Shown here piece after piece: positions 7,266 to 15,249 of a DNA stretch of 41,823 nt. Each line of letters starts with the position of its first letter. Position 1 is the stretch's first letter. Source of the stretch: Treponema sp. GTDB taxonomy: Bacteria; Spirochaetota; Spirochaetia; Treponematales; Treponemataceae. The position numbers were made by a program, and so were the translations under genes. The DNA lies in contig JAILON010000157.1 of the NCBI GenBank assembly GCA_024690865.1, forward strand, positions 1 to 41,823, read 5' to 3'. Below the pieces are notes generated by a model. The model saw only the letters and a list, made by a program, of their open reading frames with translations. It was not told the origin of the DNA and ran no database searches.

Positions 7266-8847
7266 TGTCTTTATTGTTGATGATGAGGTTATAGTCCGGG
7301 AGGGATTGCGCAAGAGGATAGACTGGAACCATTCTCCATATTCCTTTGCCGGTGAGGCGGGCGACGGGGAGATAGCCCTTTCGATGATACAGGATATAAA
7401 GCCGGACATCCTTATCACCGACATTCGGATGCCGTTCATGGACGGACTTGAGCTTGCGCGCGAGGTAAAAAAGATCCAACCCTGGATAAAAATAATCATC
7501 CTGTCGGGGCATGATGAATTTGATTATGCCAAAAAAGCCATCTCCATCGGTGTGGAGGACTATATTTTGAAACCTTTCACGCCAGATGAAATTCTTTCAA
7601 GCCTTTCCAAGGTTGCAAAAACCTTGGATGAGGAGGGACGTGAGTCCAGCGATATAAGCCGGATGAAGCAGGAGCTTGAGTCTGGTTACAATCTGGCCCG
7701 CGACAAGATGTTGACGGATTTGGTCTTGGGGGCGATGGATTCTTCCCAAGCGATGGAAAAGGCTGGTGAATTTGGCATAAAGCTTCTTTCACGATTCTAT
7801 ATGGTTTCGGTGAGCGAGATCCATTCGGGAGACGACATGGACAGACTCCTTGAAGCAAAGTCCCGGATGGCATCCTCTCTTGGAGGGGGGATTTTTTTCT
7901 TTATCTCTCCAGAAACACTTGTTGCCATTATACAGGGGCAGGTTCCGCAGGCTTGCGAGGATGAGGCATTTTCTTTTGCGGAGTCGGTGAAGCACGAAGC
8001 TGAGAAGGTCGAAGGTGTTAGCATCGTTACGGCGATAAGTCACCCTGTAGAACATATTGCCAGCATCAGCGAAGCCTTTAAGGATGCATCGCTCCTGCTC
8101 AAGCGATGCCGATTTACGGATTTGAGCCGTATCGTCAGTTCGAACGATGTCAAGGAGGACGTCCTGTCTTCGGATGGTGGTTCCCTCGTCCTTCAGGAGA
8201 ACGATCCCCTCGTGGATCGGCTGAGCTATGCGGGCGAAAGCGAGATAGACCAGATTGTCTCGGAGTACATCACTCTGCTGGGCAGCAATGGAGGTTCCTT
8301 TTCCATCATTGCTTCCTACCTGCTCGTGGACGTGATAATGGCAGTTTCCAAGGTGATTGAAAGCCTTGGAGGGGACGTGAAGCAGGTGATGCCGGAGATA
8401 CTTTCCCGGTCCTTTGTCGAAAATGCCGTCACGAGCCAGGAGGTCTTCATCGGAGAAGTAAAGGTGATCCTCCGCAAGCTGTTGGACTGGAGGAACAGCC
8501 GTTCTCCGGGGCGTTATTCTGATGTAATCCTGAGGGCAAAGAAGTATATAGACGAGAACTATGCCGATCCAGACATCTGCCTTCGTTCGGTTGCCCAGGT
8601 GGTCAACTTCAGCCCGAACCATTTTAGTACGGTGTTTTCTCAGGACTGCGGAATGACCTTTATCGAGTATTTGACGCAGGTAAGGATTGCCCAGGCAAAG
8701 AAGCTCTTGAAGACTACTGACAAAAAGAGCGCTGACATAGCCTATGAGGTGGGCTTCAACGATCCCCACTATTTCAGCTTCATCTTCAAAAAGGAAGTGT
8801 TCCTCTCGCCACGCGAATGGCGACAGAAGAACTGTCCCAAGGAGTAG
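7258..8847 (+). CDS. YesN-family response regulator with AraC DNA-binding domain
   Basis: The 529-residue cytoplasmic regulator has an N-terminal receiver (VFIVDDEVIVREGL; phospho-Asp in ILITDIRMPFMDG). A long, poorly conserved middle of about 290 residues follows. The C-terminus has two AraC helix-turn-helix units (RSVAQVVNFSPNHFSTVF and SADIAYEVGFNDPHYFSFIF). GTG at 7258 is chosen because GGTGAGGAGGGGG lies directly upstream and the product then starts at the receiver strand. The ATG at 7189 would sit inside the kinase domain. It overlaps the kinase gene by 8 bp. The target is probably sugar-use genes, which are not in this window. Confidence 0.9.
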   Translation: MYSVFIVDDEVIVREGLRKRIDWNHSPYSFAGEAGDGEIALSMIQDIKPDILITDIRMPFMDGLELAREVKKIQPWIKIIILSGHDEFDYAKKAISIGVEDYILKPFTPDEILSSLSKVAKTLDEEGRESSDISRMKQELESGYNLARDKMLTDLVLGAMDSSQAMEKAGEFGIKLLSRFYMVSVSEIHSGDDMDRLLEAKSRMASSLGGGIFFFISPETLVAIIQGQVPQACEDEAFSFAESVKHEAEKVEGVSIVTAISHPVEHIASISEAFKDASLLLKRCRFTDLSRIVSSNDVKEDVLSSDGGSLVLQENDPLVDRLSYAGESEIDQIVSEYITLLGSNGGSFSIIASYLLVDVIMAVSKVIESLGGDVKQVMPEILSRSFVENAVTSQEVFIGEVKVILRKLLDWRNSRSPGRYSDVILRAKKYIDENYADPDICLRSVAQVVNFSPNHFSTVFSQDCGMTFIEYLTQVRIAQAKKLLKTTDKKSADIAYEVGFNDPHYFSFIFKKEVFLSPREWRQKNCPKE

Positions 8848-8857
8848 CTATGGTCAG

Positions 8858-8913
8858 GGCAGGAAAAGGGGAAAAAATTAGGTCCTGCCTGTCCGCGGCC
8901 TGATAAATCGGCC
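8858..8913 (+). other. Two hairpins after the response regulator
   Basis: GGCAGGA (8858-8864) pairs with TCCTGCC (8883-8889). GGCC-T-GAT (8897-8904) pairs with ATC-GGCC (8907-8913). Neither is followed by a T tract. They lie between the regulator stop and the next promoter, so they may end or stabilise the upstream mRNA. Confidence 0.4.
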
Positions 8914-8945
8914 ACAGCCGAAAAAGTTCATGTTCCATGTATCCC

Positions 8946-8974
8946 TGTACAAGCTTTCCATAAATCCATATAAT
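8946..8974 (+). promoter_or_regulatory. Promoter of the secreted unknown protein
   Basis: TGTACA (8946-8951), a 17-base spacer and TATAAT (8969-8974). The predicted start is near 8981, just before AGGAGG (8982-8987). Confidence 0.55.
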
Positions 8975-8996
8975 GCAGTTCAGGAGGAAAATGAAT

Positions 8997-9650
8997 ATGA
9001 AGATAAAACGCCTTGTTGCGATTCTTTTCTGCATGCTGTTCACAGCCTTTGGTATGCCGGTTTTTGCCGAGAACAAGATGCTTACGGTCCAGGCCGGAGG
9101 TGAGAAGGTTCTATGTCTCAATTTTGACGGAGAGCTTTCGTTTTTTATACCGCTGTCGCCCGAGGTGAAGGGTTTTTCCGATTTCGGAAGTTCCTTGCTC
9201 CTGCTGGATTCCAAGGGAAACATGCTCATGTTTGGACGGACTCCGCTTTCTGAATGCCTTTCTGATGGTCAGATTAAAAAGATGAAGGACAAGGACAAGC
9301 TCAAGGCATTCTATGTGTGGGAGAAGGCCTATCAGGAAAAGGAATATGGCCGCCTTTCCGGCAACGGAATGAAAGTGACCGACGAGGGAGGCACGTCCGC
9401 CGGCTACTACAAGCTGGATTATCCCGTCAGCTTGGAAAGCCTTGGAGACACGGAGGTAAAGGCTGTCCACGGACTGTCCTTCATCTATGGGGATTATGTC
9501 GTGTACGTGAATAAGATGATTCTGAAAAACCAAGGGGAAAGCGAGTCCCTGCAGCTGCTTCAGGCTGCGTTTGACGGCCTCAAGGTGTCCTCCGAGTCCT
9601 TTTCTTCCCCAGAAGAGGCCTTGGAGGTCTATTTTAGGGTAGGAAAATAG
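8997..9650 (+). CDS. Secreted protein of unknown function
   Basis: I do not recognise a family for this 217-residue protein. It has a classical signal peptide: basic MKIKR, a hydrophobic core to about residue 20, and likely cleavage after VFA at residue 24. No lipobox is present. The mature part is mixed alpha/beta with many Lys, Asp and Gly residues and no transmembrane segment, so it should be periplasmic or exported. The start at 8997 is preferred because AGGAGG (8982-8987) is 9 bases upstream; ATGs at 8973 and 8991 are upstream of or too close to that site. It has its own promoter and stands alone between the two-component system and clpP. Confidence 0.7.
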   Translation: MKIKRLVAILFCMLFTAFGMPVFAENKMLTVQAGGEKVLCLNFDGELSFFIPLSPEVKGFSDFGSSLLLLDSKGNMLMFGRTPLSECLSDGQIKKMKDKDKLKAFYVWEKAYQEKEYGRLSGNGMKVTDEGGTSAGYYKLDYPVSLESLGDTEVKAVHGLSFIYGDYVVYVNKMILKNQGESESLQLLQAAFDGLKVSSESFSSPEEALEVYFRVGK

Positions 9651-9668
9651 CAAGAAAATAGCAATAGA

Positions 9669-9697
9669 TAGACATTATTCCTTTTTTTTGCTATTAT
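9669..9697 (+). promoter_or_regulatory. Promoter of clpP
   Basis: TAGACA (9669-9674), a 17-base spacer and TATTAT (9692-9697). The leader to the ATG at 9735 would be about 30 nt. Confidence 0.55.
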
Positions 9698-9734
9698 TAT
9701 TGAAAATTACGACTCTGGAGACATTCATACCAAG

Positions 9735-10358
9735 ATGTTGGACATACTGAAGAGGAACCCCATCAGGCTTGATGAGGAAGAAGAAGAGGAAGACAAGAAG
9801 AAGGAAAAGGAAGGTCCTGATCCCCTTGCCGAGAAATTTCTTAAGACCCGCCAGGTGCTTTTGAGCGGGGAAATCAACGAGGATAACGCCGAGAAGGTTA
9901 TCCGCCAGCTTTTCATCCTTGAGGCGGACAACGACAAGCCAATCTATATATTCATAGACTCTCCCGGTGGTGATGTGGAGGCGGGTTTTGCAATCTTTGA
10001 TGCAATCCGCTTTATCAACGCACCGGTCTATACGGTAGGCATGGGGCTGATCGCCAGTGCCGCCGCCCTTATCCTGCTTGCCGCTCCCAAGGAGCGTCGG
10101 CTCGGTCTACCCCACAGCCACTACTTGATTCACCAGCCGTTGGCCGGAATGAAGGGCGTGGCTACTGACATAGAGATTCATGCGATTGAACTTGGTAAAA
10201 CCAAGGCCAAGATAAACGAGATTATAGCTGAGGAGACAGGAACCCCCTTGGACAAGGTTACCAAGGACACCGACAGGGACTACTGGTTGACTGCGGACGA
10301 ATCCGTTTCCTATGGCCTCATAAGCAAGGTTATAACACGACGCGATGAGCTCAAGTAG
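9735..10358 (+). CDS. clpP: ClpP-type serine protease
   Basis: This is the proteolytic subunit of a Clp protease, expected to assemble into heptameric rings and work with a ClpX or ClpA ATPase. The catalytic Ser is in GLIASAAA (about Ser108). The His is in LIHQPLAG (about 133), and the Asp follows in DTDRDYW (about 182), so the triad is complete. The oxyanion loop (SPGGDVEAG) and the helix ATDIEIHA are also present. The 207-residue length is normal. Two differences from housekeeping ClpP stand out: a very acidic, then Lys-rich N-terminus (residues 13-27), and GLIASAAA in place of GQAASMGA. It may be a ClpP2-type paralogue. No clpX lies nearby; a UPF0158-GNAT gene starts 6 bp after it. Confidence 0.88.
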   Translation: MLDILKRNPIRLDEEEEEEDKKKEKEGPDPLAEKFLKTRQVLLSGEINEDNAEKVIRQLFILEADNDKPIYIFIDSPGGDVEAGFAIFDAIRFINAPVYTVGMGLIASAAALILLAAPKERRLGLPHSHYLIHQPLAGMKGVATDIEIHAIELGKTKAKINEIIAEETGTPLDKVTKDTDRDYWLTADESVSYGLISKVITRRDELK

Positions 10359-10364
10359 TCCAAG

Positions 10365-11318
10365 ATGACGTTTGAGCTGGGCGACAGCCTCATGGATGTA
10401 ATCCTCTATTCAATGGAAAACCAGGATGCGCGACTTGTCGTAGATGCGCAGGAAGGTTCTGTCCTTCCCGTGTCTGGTGACGGAGGGCCGTCCTTGGTTG
10501 CTGTTGATGAAGATGATGGGGATCGCTACTATCGACTGCCTGACTGGACCAGTAACGACGGCTTTGAGCTACTCCGTGATTTTACGAATGGTCTGCATTC
10601 TCCGCTTGCCAGGGAGGACCTGAAACGGGCGTTGAACGGTGGAAGGGGGGTGTTCAGGAGATTTAAGGATGCTATAAAATTCTATCCCGAGGTCGAGCGG
10701 AAGTTTTTTGTTTTCAAGGAAAACAGGATGAAAGCCCGGGTCGTGGAATGGTACAACGGGCTGCGCGAATCATGGGGAATGGAAAAGCTGGAGTTTTCCG
10801 GGAGCGATGCTCTTGAGGAGACGGAAGAGCTTGTTCTGAATGATTTTATTTTCCGCGAGTATGATTCCTCAAAAGACGGGAATGATATTGGACGTTGCAG
10901 CGATTTTGTGGCGGAAGAATATGAAAGGCAGTTTTCCCTCGATCTTGGTAAGGCCGTTGCAGAACTGTGGCGCAACCTTTCTGGAGCCAGGGGGCAAGGA
11001 GAGAAGTTCGGCTATGTCTGCCGCTCCTATGCTGATGAATTTACAGGATGCCTACTGTTTTCTTTCTGTCCGTCCACGACGAGGACGGTGGCCTCTCTTA
11101 CCGACTTCTTCGTGTTGCAGGATTACCGTGGCTTGGGTATTGGCGGGGGGCTGCTTTCAAAGTGCCTGCCCATGTTGAAAAAACGCGGAATCCAATGGGT
11201 CTTGATTTCAAACACAATTATTCCAGGTTTTATGGAATCCCTGCTTGAGCGTTTGGGCTTTGACAGGCTGGGGTCCGGCTATCTGGCTGATTTGACAAAG
11301 GTCAATGTATTTGACTAG
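10365..11318 (+). CDS. UPF0158 domain fused to GNAT acetyltransferase
   Basis: This 317-residue cytoplasmic protein has two parts. Residues about 25-135 resemble UPF0158 (LVAVDEDDGDRYYRLPDW, then FRRFKDAIKFYPEVERKFF and VEWYNGL), a family of unknown role. Residues about 145-315 form a GNAT N-acetyltransferase with the acetyl-CoA loop YRGLGIGGGLL and a late GFMESLLERLGF. The acceptor substrate is unknown. It starts 6 bp after clpP, which suggests co-transcription. It ends about 22 bp before an RNA-binding protein gene, so the three form a likely operon. Confidence 0.8.
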   Translation: MTFELGDSLMDVILYSMENQDARLVVDAQEGSVLPVSGDGGPSLVAVDEDDGDRYYRLPDWTSNDGFELLRDFTNGLHSPLAREDLKRALNGGRGVFRRFKDAIKFYPEVERKFFVFKENRMKARVVEWYNGLRESWGMEKLEFSGSDALEETEELVLNDFIFREYDSSKDGNDIGRCSDFVAEEYERQFSLDLGKAVAELWRNLSGARGQGEKFGYVCRSYADEFTGCLLFSFCPSTTRTVASLTDFFVLQDYRGLGIGGGLLSKCLPMLKKRGIQWVLISNTIIPGFMESLLERLGFDRLGSGYLADLTKVNVFD

Positions 11319-11340
11319 TCTGAATGTAAGGAGCTTTTTT

Positions 11341-12333
11341 ATGTATAACACCAATAACAACACTTTTAGCGAAGAGCAGATTAGCGCTCTTTTGAAAGAG
11401 GCCCTTGAGAGGGTGGAAGATGCGAGCGAGGCAGATGTCCAGCTTTTTGACACGATTAAGAAACTTTACAAGCAGAACGTGCCTTTTTCACGTAGAAAGT
11501 ATGTTGCCGCCTATTTGGTACGGCAGGCGGTAGCTTCATCCAGTCGTCCTTCCCGCACGGGACGTGACAGGGACCGAGATAGAGAGAGGAAAGATTTTCC
11601 CCGTGGCGAAGGTCGCTATTCGTCCGACCGCTTTGAGGGCAGGAGGAGCGAGAGGCCGTCCCGTTATGACAGGGAATCCCGTCAGGAGCGTCCATCAGCC
11701 GAGCGTAGCGAGAGGCCGCAGAGGAGCGAGAGGCCGGAGCGTGCTCCCCGTGTCCAGATAGACCCGGCCGTCGCCGATACCGTATTTATCTCAATCGGAC
11801 GTAACCGCAGGGTGTACCCCCGCGACCTCGTCGGCCTTTTGGTCAGCGTCGCAGGGCTTGATAGGGAACGGATTGGAGATATTCGCGTCCTTGCAAACTA
11901 TTCATTTGTCCAGCTCTTTAAGGAGGACTGCGACAAAGTTATAAGCTCCCTCAACGACTATGACTACCGCGGTAGGAAGCTTTCCGTCAGCTATTCCAAG
12001 AAAGGAGATGCCGAAGGCTTCGGTTCTGAGGCCGCCGATTCATCTTCCGAGCCTTCAGGCGACAGGCCGGTGGCTGCCTCTTCTTATTCCGAGCCGGAGA
12101 GGCAGGCTCCCATTTCCGAGACCTCCTATGATGATGAGAAGATTCCTGCAAACGTCTCCAACGCCTCGTATGGCGTGTCCGAGACGAGCGAGTCCGCGCG
12201 GATAAGCGAAGAGCAGAGTGCATTTGCTGCCCGCCAGTCGTCCGGCGATTCTTCCGGATCAGCCGACCAGTATTCGACGACTACCGAGGATGGTCAGGTG
12301 ACCTCCCATTTCGGTACGGGTGCGGCATATTGA
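11341..12333 (+). CDS. DbpA-type RNA-binding domain protein without helicase
   Basis: The 330-residue protein has a helical N-terminus (about 1-65, SEEQISALLKEALERVE). A strongly charged Arg/Asp/Glu/Ser region follows (about 70-140) with repeated SERP units. A compact domain at about 145-222 (DTVFISIGRNRRVYPRDLVG to YRGRKLSVSYSK) resembles the DbpA/CsdA C-terminal RNA-binding fold. The C-terminus is Ser/Glu-rich and looks disordered. DEAD-box helicase motifs are absent. The start at 11341 is chosen for AAGGAG at 11328-11333. Binding to structured RNA, perhaps rRNA, is inferred from the domain only. The stop overlaps the next gene. Confidence 0.78.
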   Translation: MYNTNNNTFSEEQISALLKEALERVEDASEADVQLFDTIKKLYKQNVPFSRRKYVAAYLVRQAVASSSRPSRTGRDRDRDRERKDFPRGEGRYSSDRFEGRRSERPSRYDRESRQERPSAERSERPQRSERPERAPRVQIDPAVADTVFISIGRNRRVYPRDLVGLLVSVAGLDRERIGDIRVLANYSFVQLFKEDCDKVISSLNDYDYRGRKLSVSYSKKGDAEGFGSEAADSSSEPSGDRPVAASSYSEPERQAPISETSYDDEKIPANVSNASYGVSETSESARISEEQSAFAARQSSGDSSGSADQYSTTTEDGQVTSHFGTGAAY

Positions 12334-13010
12334 TCAAGCTGATTCACACGGGGCCCTTTGCCACGAACAGTCTTGTTGTTCCCCTGGGGGATTCCTCTGG
12401 GGGGACACAGAGGCGGCAGGTGTTCATTGTGGACCCCGCATCTTGTGATTTTTCCAGTGACAAATACTCGGTGAGCCGTTACCTTGAGAAAGAGGATCTG
12501 GAACCTGTGGCAATCGTCCTGACGCATGGGCATTTCGACCATGTGGCGGGGCTAGGATTCCTCAAGGATCGGTACCGGGACATCAAGGTATACATTCACG
12601 GGGAGGATGCCTCCCTCATAGGCGATGGGGGCGCAGAGCAGCAGGCCCGCCATCTTTCCCGTATGGGCTTCATGGAATTCCTTCCGTATGTCTCAGGCCT
12701 TTGTCCTGCCAGCGACCTGCTGGTGGACGGCGATGAGCTGTTTGGCCAGTACGGCTCCCCGTGGCGCGTCATGCATACTCCGGGCCATACCGAAGGCTCC
12801 TGCGTACTGTACTCGCAGTCGGAAAAAACGCTGATTTCTGGCGACACCCTTTTCTACCGTTCTTGGGGAAGGACAGATCTGCCAGGCGGAAGCGAGGCTC
12901 AGATCGTTAGGAGCCTCAGGCGGATATACAAGGAAATTCCCCCGGATACCCGCATCTATCCCGGCCACGACAGGGCGGGCTTTCTCCTTGAAGAATCGCC
13001 GATTCTGTAA
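12330..13010 (+). CDS. Metallo-beta-lactamase-fold hydrolase (glyoxalase II-like)
   Basis: This 226-residue cytoplasmic enzyme has the full binuclear metal set: LTHGHFDHVAG, HTPGHTEGSCVLY, the bridging Asp in ISGDTLFYRSWGRTDLPGG, and the late His in IYPGHD. The RTDLPGG stretch is typical of the hydroxyacylglutathione-hydrolase/YcbL-like subgroup. The substrate is not determined by sequence. Translation probably begins at TTG 12330, overlapping the upstream TGA by three bases, which implies coupling to the RNA-binding protein gene. The oppC promoter -35 box overlaps its last codons. Confidence 0.85.
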   Translation: MIKLIHTGPFATNSLVVPLGDSSGGTQRRQVFIVDPASCDFSSDKYSVSRYLEKEDLEPVAIVLTHGHFDHVAGLGFLKDRYRDIKVYIHGEDASLIGDGGAEQQARHLSRMGFMEFLPYVSGLCPASDLLVDGDELFGQYGSPWRVMHTPGHTEGSCVLYSQSEKTLISGDTLFYRSWGRTDLPGGSEAQIVRSLRRIYKEIPPDTRIYPGHDRAGFLLEESPIL

Positions 13011-13016
13011 TATAAT
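12988..13016 (+). promoter_or_regulatory. Leaderless promoter of oppC
   Basis: TTGAAG (12988-12993), exactly 17 bases, then TATAAT (13011-13016). The ATG is at 13026, 9 bases after the -10. The transcript should begin at or within about 3 bases of the start codon, and no Shine-Dalgarno sequence is present. Confidence 0.65.
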
Positions 13017-13025
13017 TTCCTATCC

Positions 13026-14492
13026 ATGGAAGAGAACTGCTACAATATCCCCAAAGAAAAGTTTGCCTTTGTCCAGCAGGATGCCGAGCTGGGAGACGTC
13101 AAGCTGACGACCAAAAGCACCAGCTACATGCAGGATGCGTTCTCTCGCTTTGCAAAAAACCGGGGATCTGTCGTCTGCTTCATAATCATACTGCTCCTTG
13201 CCCTGTATGCTTTTTTTGCCCCGATTTTTTCCCCCTATTCCATGTCGGACAAGGACGGCTACTACGCCTACGTCACGCCCAAGAGCCTCTTTTTCTCCCG
13301 CCTGGGTTTCTGGGATGGAGGTCGGAAACTGGAGGTGAATTCTACCACGTACCAGTATCTGAGTGCGATTCCCGGTGCGGTGATGAAAAGCTATGGGGCG
13401 GTGGAAAAAGAGGTTGCCAAGCGGAAGCAGACGTGGTATTCCCTGAAGGTTGACAGTTATGCCCGTGTGGGCTATGTGAAGATGCTTTTGACTTCTGATG
13501 AATGGGACAATGCCCGCACGTGGGAGAAGGAAAGCGGTAGGCAGCTCTTTTATCCGATAATCGACCAGGACAAGGTCCAGTTCCAGCCTTACAAGAACGA
13601 CATGAACGCCTGGTTCCTGACTGACGCGAAAGGCCTTGCGGTCACGGACGGGGAGGGGAAGCTGAAGGACATCTACCTTGCTGACCCGGCTTCGCCGGAC
13701 GGACTTGCCTATTACATAAGCCGAATGAAGGGCAGCCAGTACGAGACCCGCGTCCTGTACAGCGAGTGGTACTACTACAAGAATGGACGGCAGCCTTCTT
13801 TCCTTTTTGGAACCGACATGTCCGGCTACGACATCTTTACCCGGTTGGCTCATGGGGCACGGCTGTCGCTTGCCCTGTCCCTGCTGGTGTCTGCGATAAA
13901 CCTGTTTTTGGGCATAGTCATTGGTGCGTTGGAAGGCTATTACGGAGGGGCGTTCGACCTCTTCTTCGAACGGGTCAAGGACATCATCTACGAAGTCCCT
14001 ACCCAAGTGACGATGGTGCTTTTCCAACTGTACCTTGCAAAAAAACTGGGGCCCATAGTCGCCCTCTTCTTTGCATTCATCTTCTACGGCTGGATTGGCG
14101 TGTCGTCCATGGTCAGGGCTCAGTTCTATCGCTTCAAGGGCCAGGACTACGTGAATGCATCGAGGACCTTGGGGGCGGGAGACTTTCGGCTCATCTTCCG
14201 CCACATCCTTCCAAATGCGGCGGGCTTCATCATCACTGCGTCGGTACTGCGCATTCCGAGCGTGATTTTCAGCGAGGCAAACTTAACTTATCTGGGAATA
14301 GTAAACTTGGACAGCGATGCGATGACGAGCGTAGGCACTATGCTCAACAGCGCGAAGGATGCGCTCGCCAGCTACCCGCACACGGTCTTCTTTCCCGGTG
14401 CGTTTATATCCCTGCTCTTGGTATGCTTCAACGAATTCGGCAACGGCCTCCGCGATGCCTTCAATCCAACCCTGCGGGGTGCGGAGGAGTAA
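13026..14492 (+). CDS. OppC/DppC-type ABC permease with large extracytoplasmic insert
   Basis: This inner-membrane permease of the peptide/nickel ABC family has 488 residues, against roughly 300 in the usual OppC. TM1 lies at about 48-66. The conserved FGTDMSGYDIFTRL that starts the permease core appears only near residue 260, leaving an extra segment of about 180 residues that should face the periplasm. Five helices follow, with the ATPase-coupling EAA loop in ASRTLGAGDFRLIFRHILPN. The family end motif GLRDAFNPTLRG is intact. No OppA, OppB or OppD is adjacent. Its last 32 bases overlap the convergent ATPase gene. Peptide as substrate is inferred from the family. Confidence 0.85.
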   Translation: MEENCYNIPKEKFAFVQQDAELGDVKLTTKSTSYMQDAFSRFAKNRGSVVCFIIILLLALYAFFAPIFSPYSMSDKDGYYAYVTPKSLFFSRLGFWDGGRKLEVNSTTYQYLSAIPGAVMKSYGAVEKEVAKRKQTWYSLKVDSYARVGYVKMLLTSDEWDNARTWEKESGRQLFYPIIDQDKVQFQPYKNDMNAWFLTDAKGLAVTDGEGKLKDIYLADPASPDGLAYYISRMKGSQYETRVLYSEWYYYKNGRQPSFLFGTDMSGYDIFTRLAHGARLSLALSLLVSAINLFLGIVIGALEGYYGGAFDLFFERVKDIIYEVPTQVTMVLFQLYLAKKLGPIVALFFAFIFYGWIGVSSMVRAQFYRFKGQDYVNASRTLGAGDFRLIFRHILPNAAGFIITASVLRIPSVIFSEANLTYLGIVNLDSDAMTSVGTMLNSAKDALASYPHTVFFPGAFISLLLVCFNEFGNGLRDAFNPTLRGAEE

Positions 14493-15234
14493 CACTCCCC
14501 TGGTAGCTGCCGAGAAGCTGCCGGGTGTAGTCGTCATGCGGGCGGGCGTACACGTCCTCGACGGGACCCGTCTCCACAATCCTGCCCTGCCGCATGACCG
14601 CGACCCGCGAGCAGAGGTAGTATACCACGTCCAGGTTGTGGGAAATGAACATCATGGCGAATTCCAGCTGCTCGTGCAGCTCGCGGAAGAGGTTCAGTAT
14701 CTGCGCCCCCACGCTTACGTCCAGCGAGGAGATTGCCTCGTCGGCGACGAGGAGCTTCGGTTCGGTTATGAGGGCGGCTGCGATGCACACCCGCTGCCGC
14801 TGCCCGCCGGAAAGCTCGGCAGGCAGCCTCTTCCGGTAGGAGGAATCCAGCCCCACCTTTTCCAGCATTGCGTCCGCTTTTAGTTCCCGTTCTTTCTTCG
14901 TGAATTTGTGTTGAACCGCGAGCGGCTCCTCGACGGTGAAGCCCACCGTATGGCGGGGGTCAAGCGAGCTGAGCGGATCCTGGAACACGGCCTGCACGGA
15001 GCCGCCGAGCGAGATGCTTCCGCTGTGGGGCAGCAGTCCCAAGACAGCCTTTGCGAGCGTGCTCTTGCCGCATCCGCTTTCGCCCAGCACGCCGAAGAAC
15101 TCGTCCCGCCCTATGTCCAGGTTGATGTTATGCAGTATGGTCTTGATGCCGCCCTTCCCGTTGAAGGGGAGGGCGGAAGAGCGGTAGCCCGCCGAGAGGT
15201 TACGGATTTCCAGAATGTTCCCGCCGGGCTGCAC
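14461..15234 (-). CDS. OppF/DppF-type ABC transporter ATPase
   Basis: This 257-residue cytoplasmic nucleotide-binding subunit would energise peptide uptake. Walker A is GESGCGKST (51-59), followed by the Q-loop QDPLSSLDPRHTV, the signature LSGGQRQR, Walker B KLLVADEAISSLDVS, and the switch His in MFISHNLDVV. The OppF C-terminal segment after YTRQLLGSYQG is short. GTG at 15234 is the furthest start and gives a normal N-terminus; it lies 15 bp after serA, so it may be read with rex-serC-serA. It converges on and overlaps oppC by 32 bp, an unusual arrangement for two parts of the same transporter class. Confidence 0.83.
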   Translation of the reverse strand: MQPGGNILEIRNLSAGYRSSALPFNGKGGIKTILHNINLDIGRDEFFGVLGESGCGKSTLAKAVLGLLPHSGSISLGGSVQAVFQDPLSSLDPRHTVGFTVEEPLAVQHKFTKKERELKADAMLEKVGLDSSYRKRLPAELSGGQRQRVCIAAALITEPKLLVADEAISSLDVSVGAQILNLFRELHEQLEFAMMFISHNLDVVYYLCSRVAVMRQGRIVETGPVEDVYARPHDDYTRQLLGSYQGSVTPPHPAGLD

Positions 15235-15249
15235 GTTCTGCCCGTGCGC

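Noticed and set aside
13020..14204. 394-residue open frame on the minus strand
   Set aside because: It is antisense to oppC, has no recognisable motif and low-complexity His/Arg content, and the oppC frame is clearly coding.
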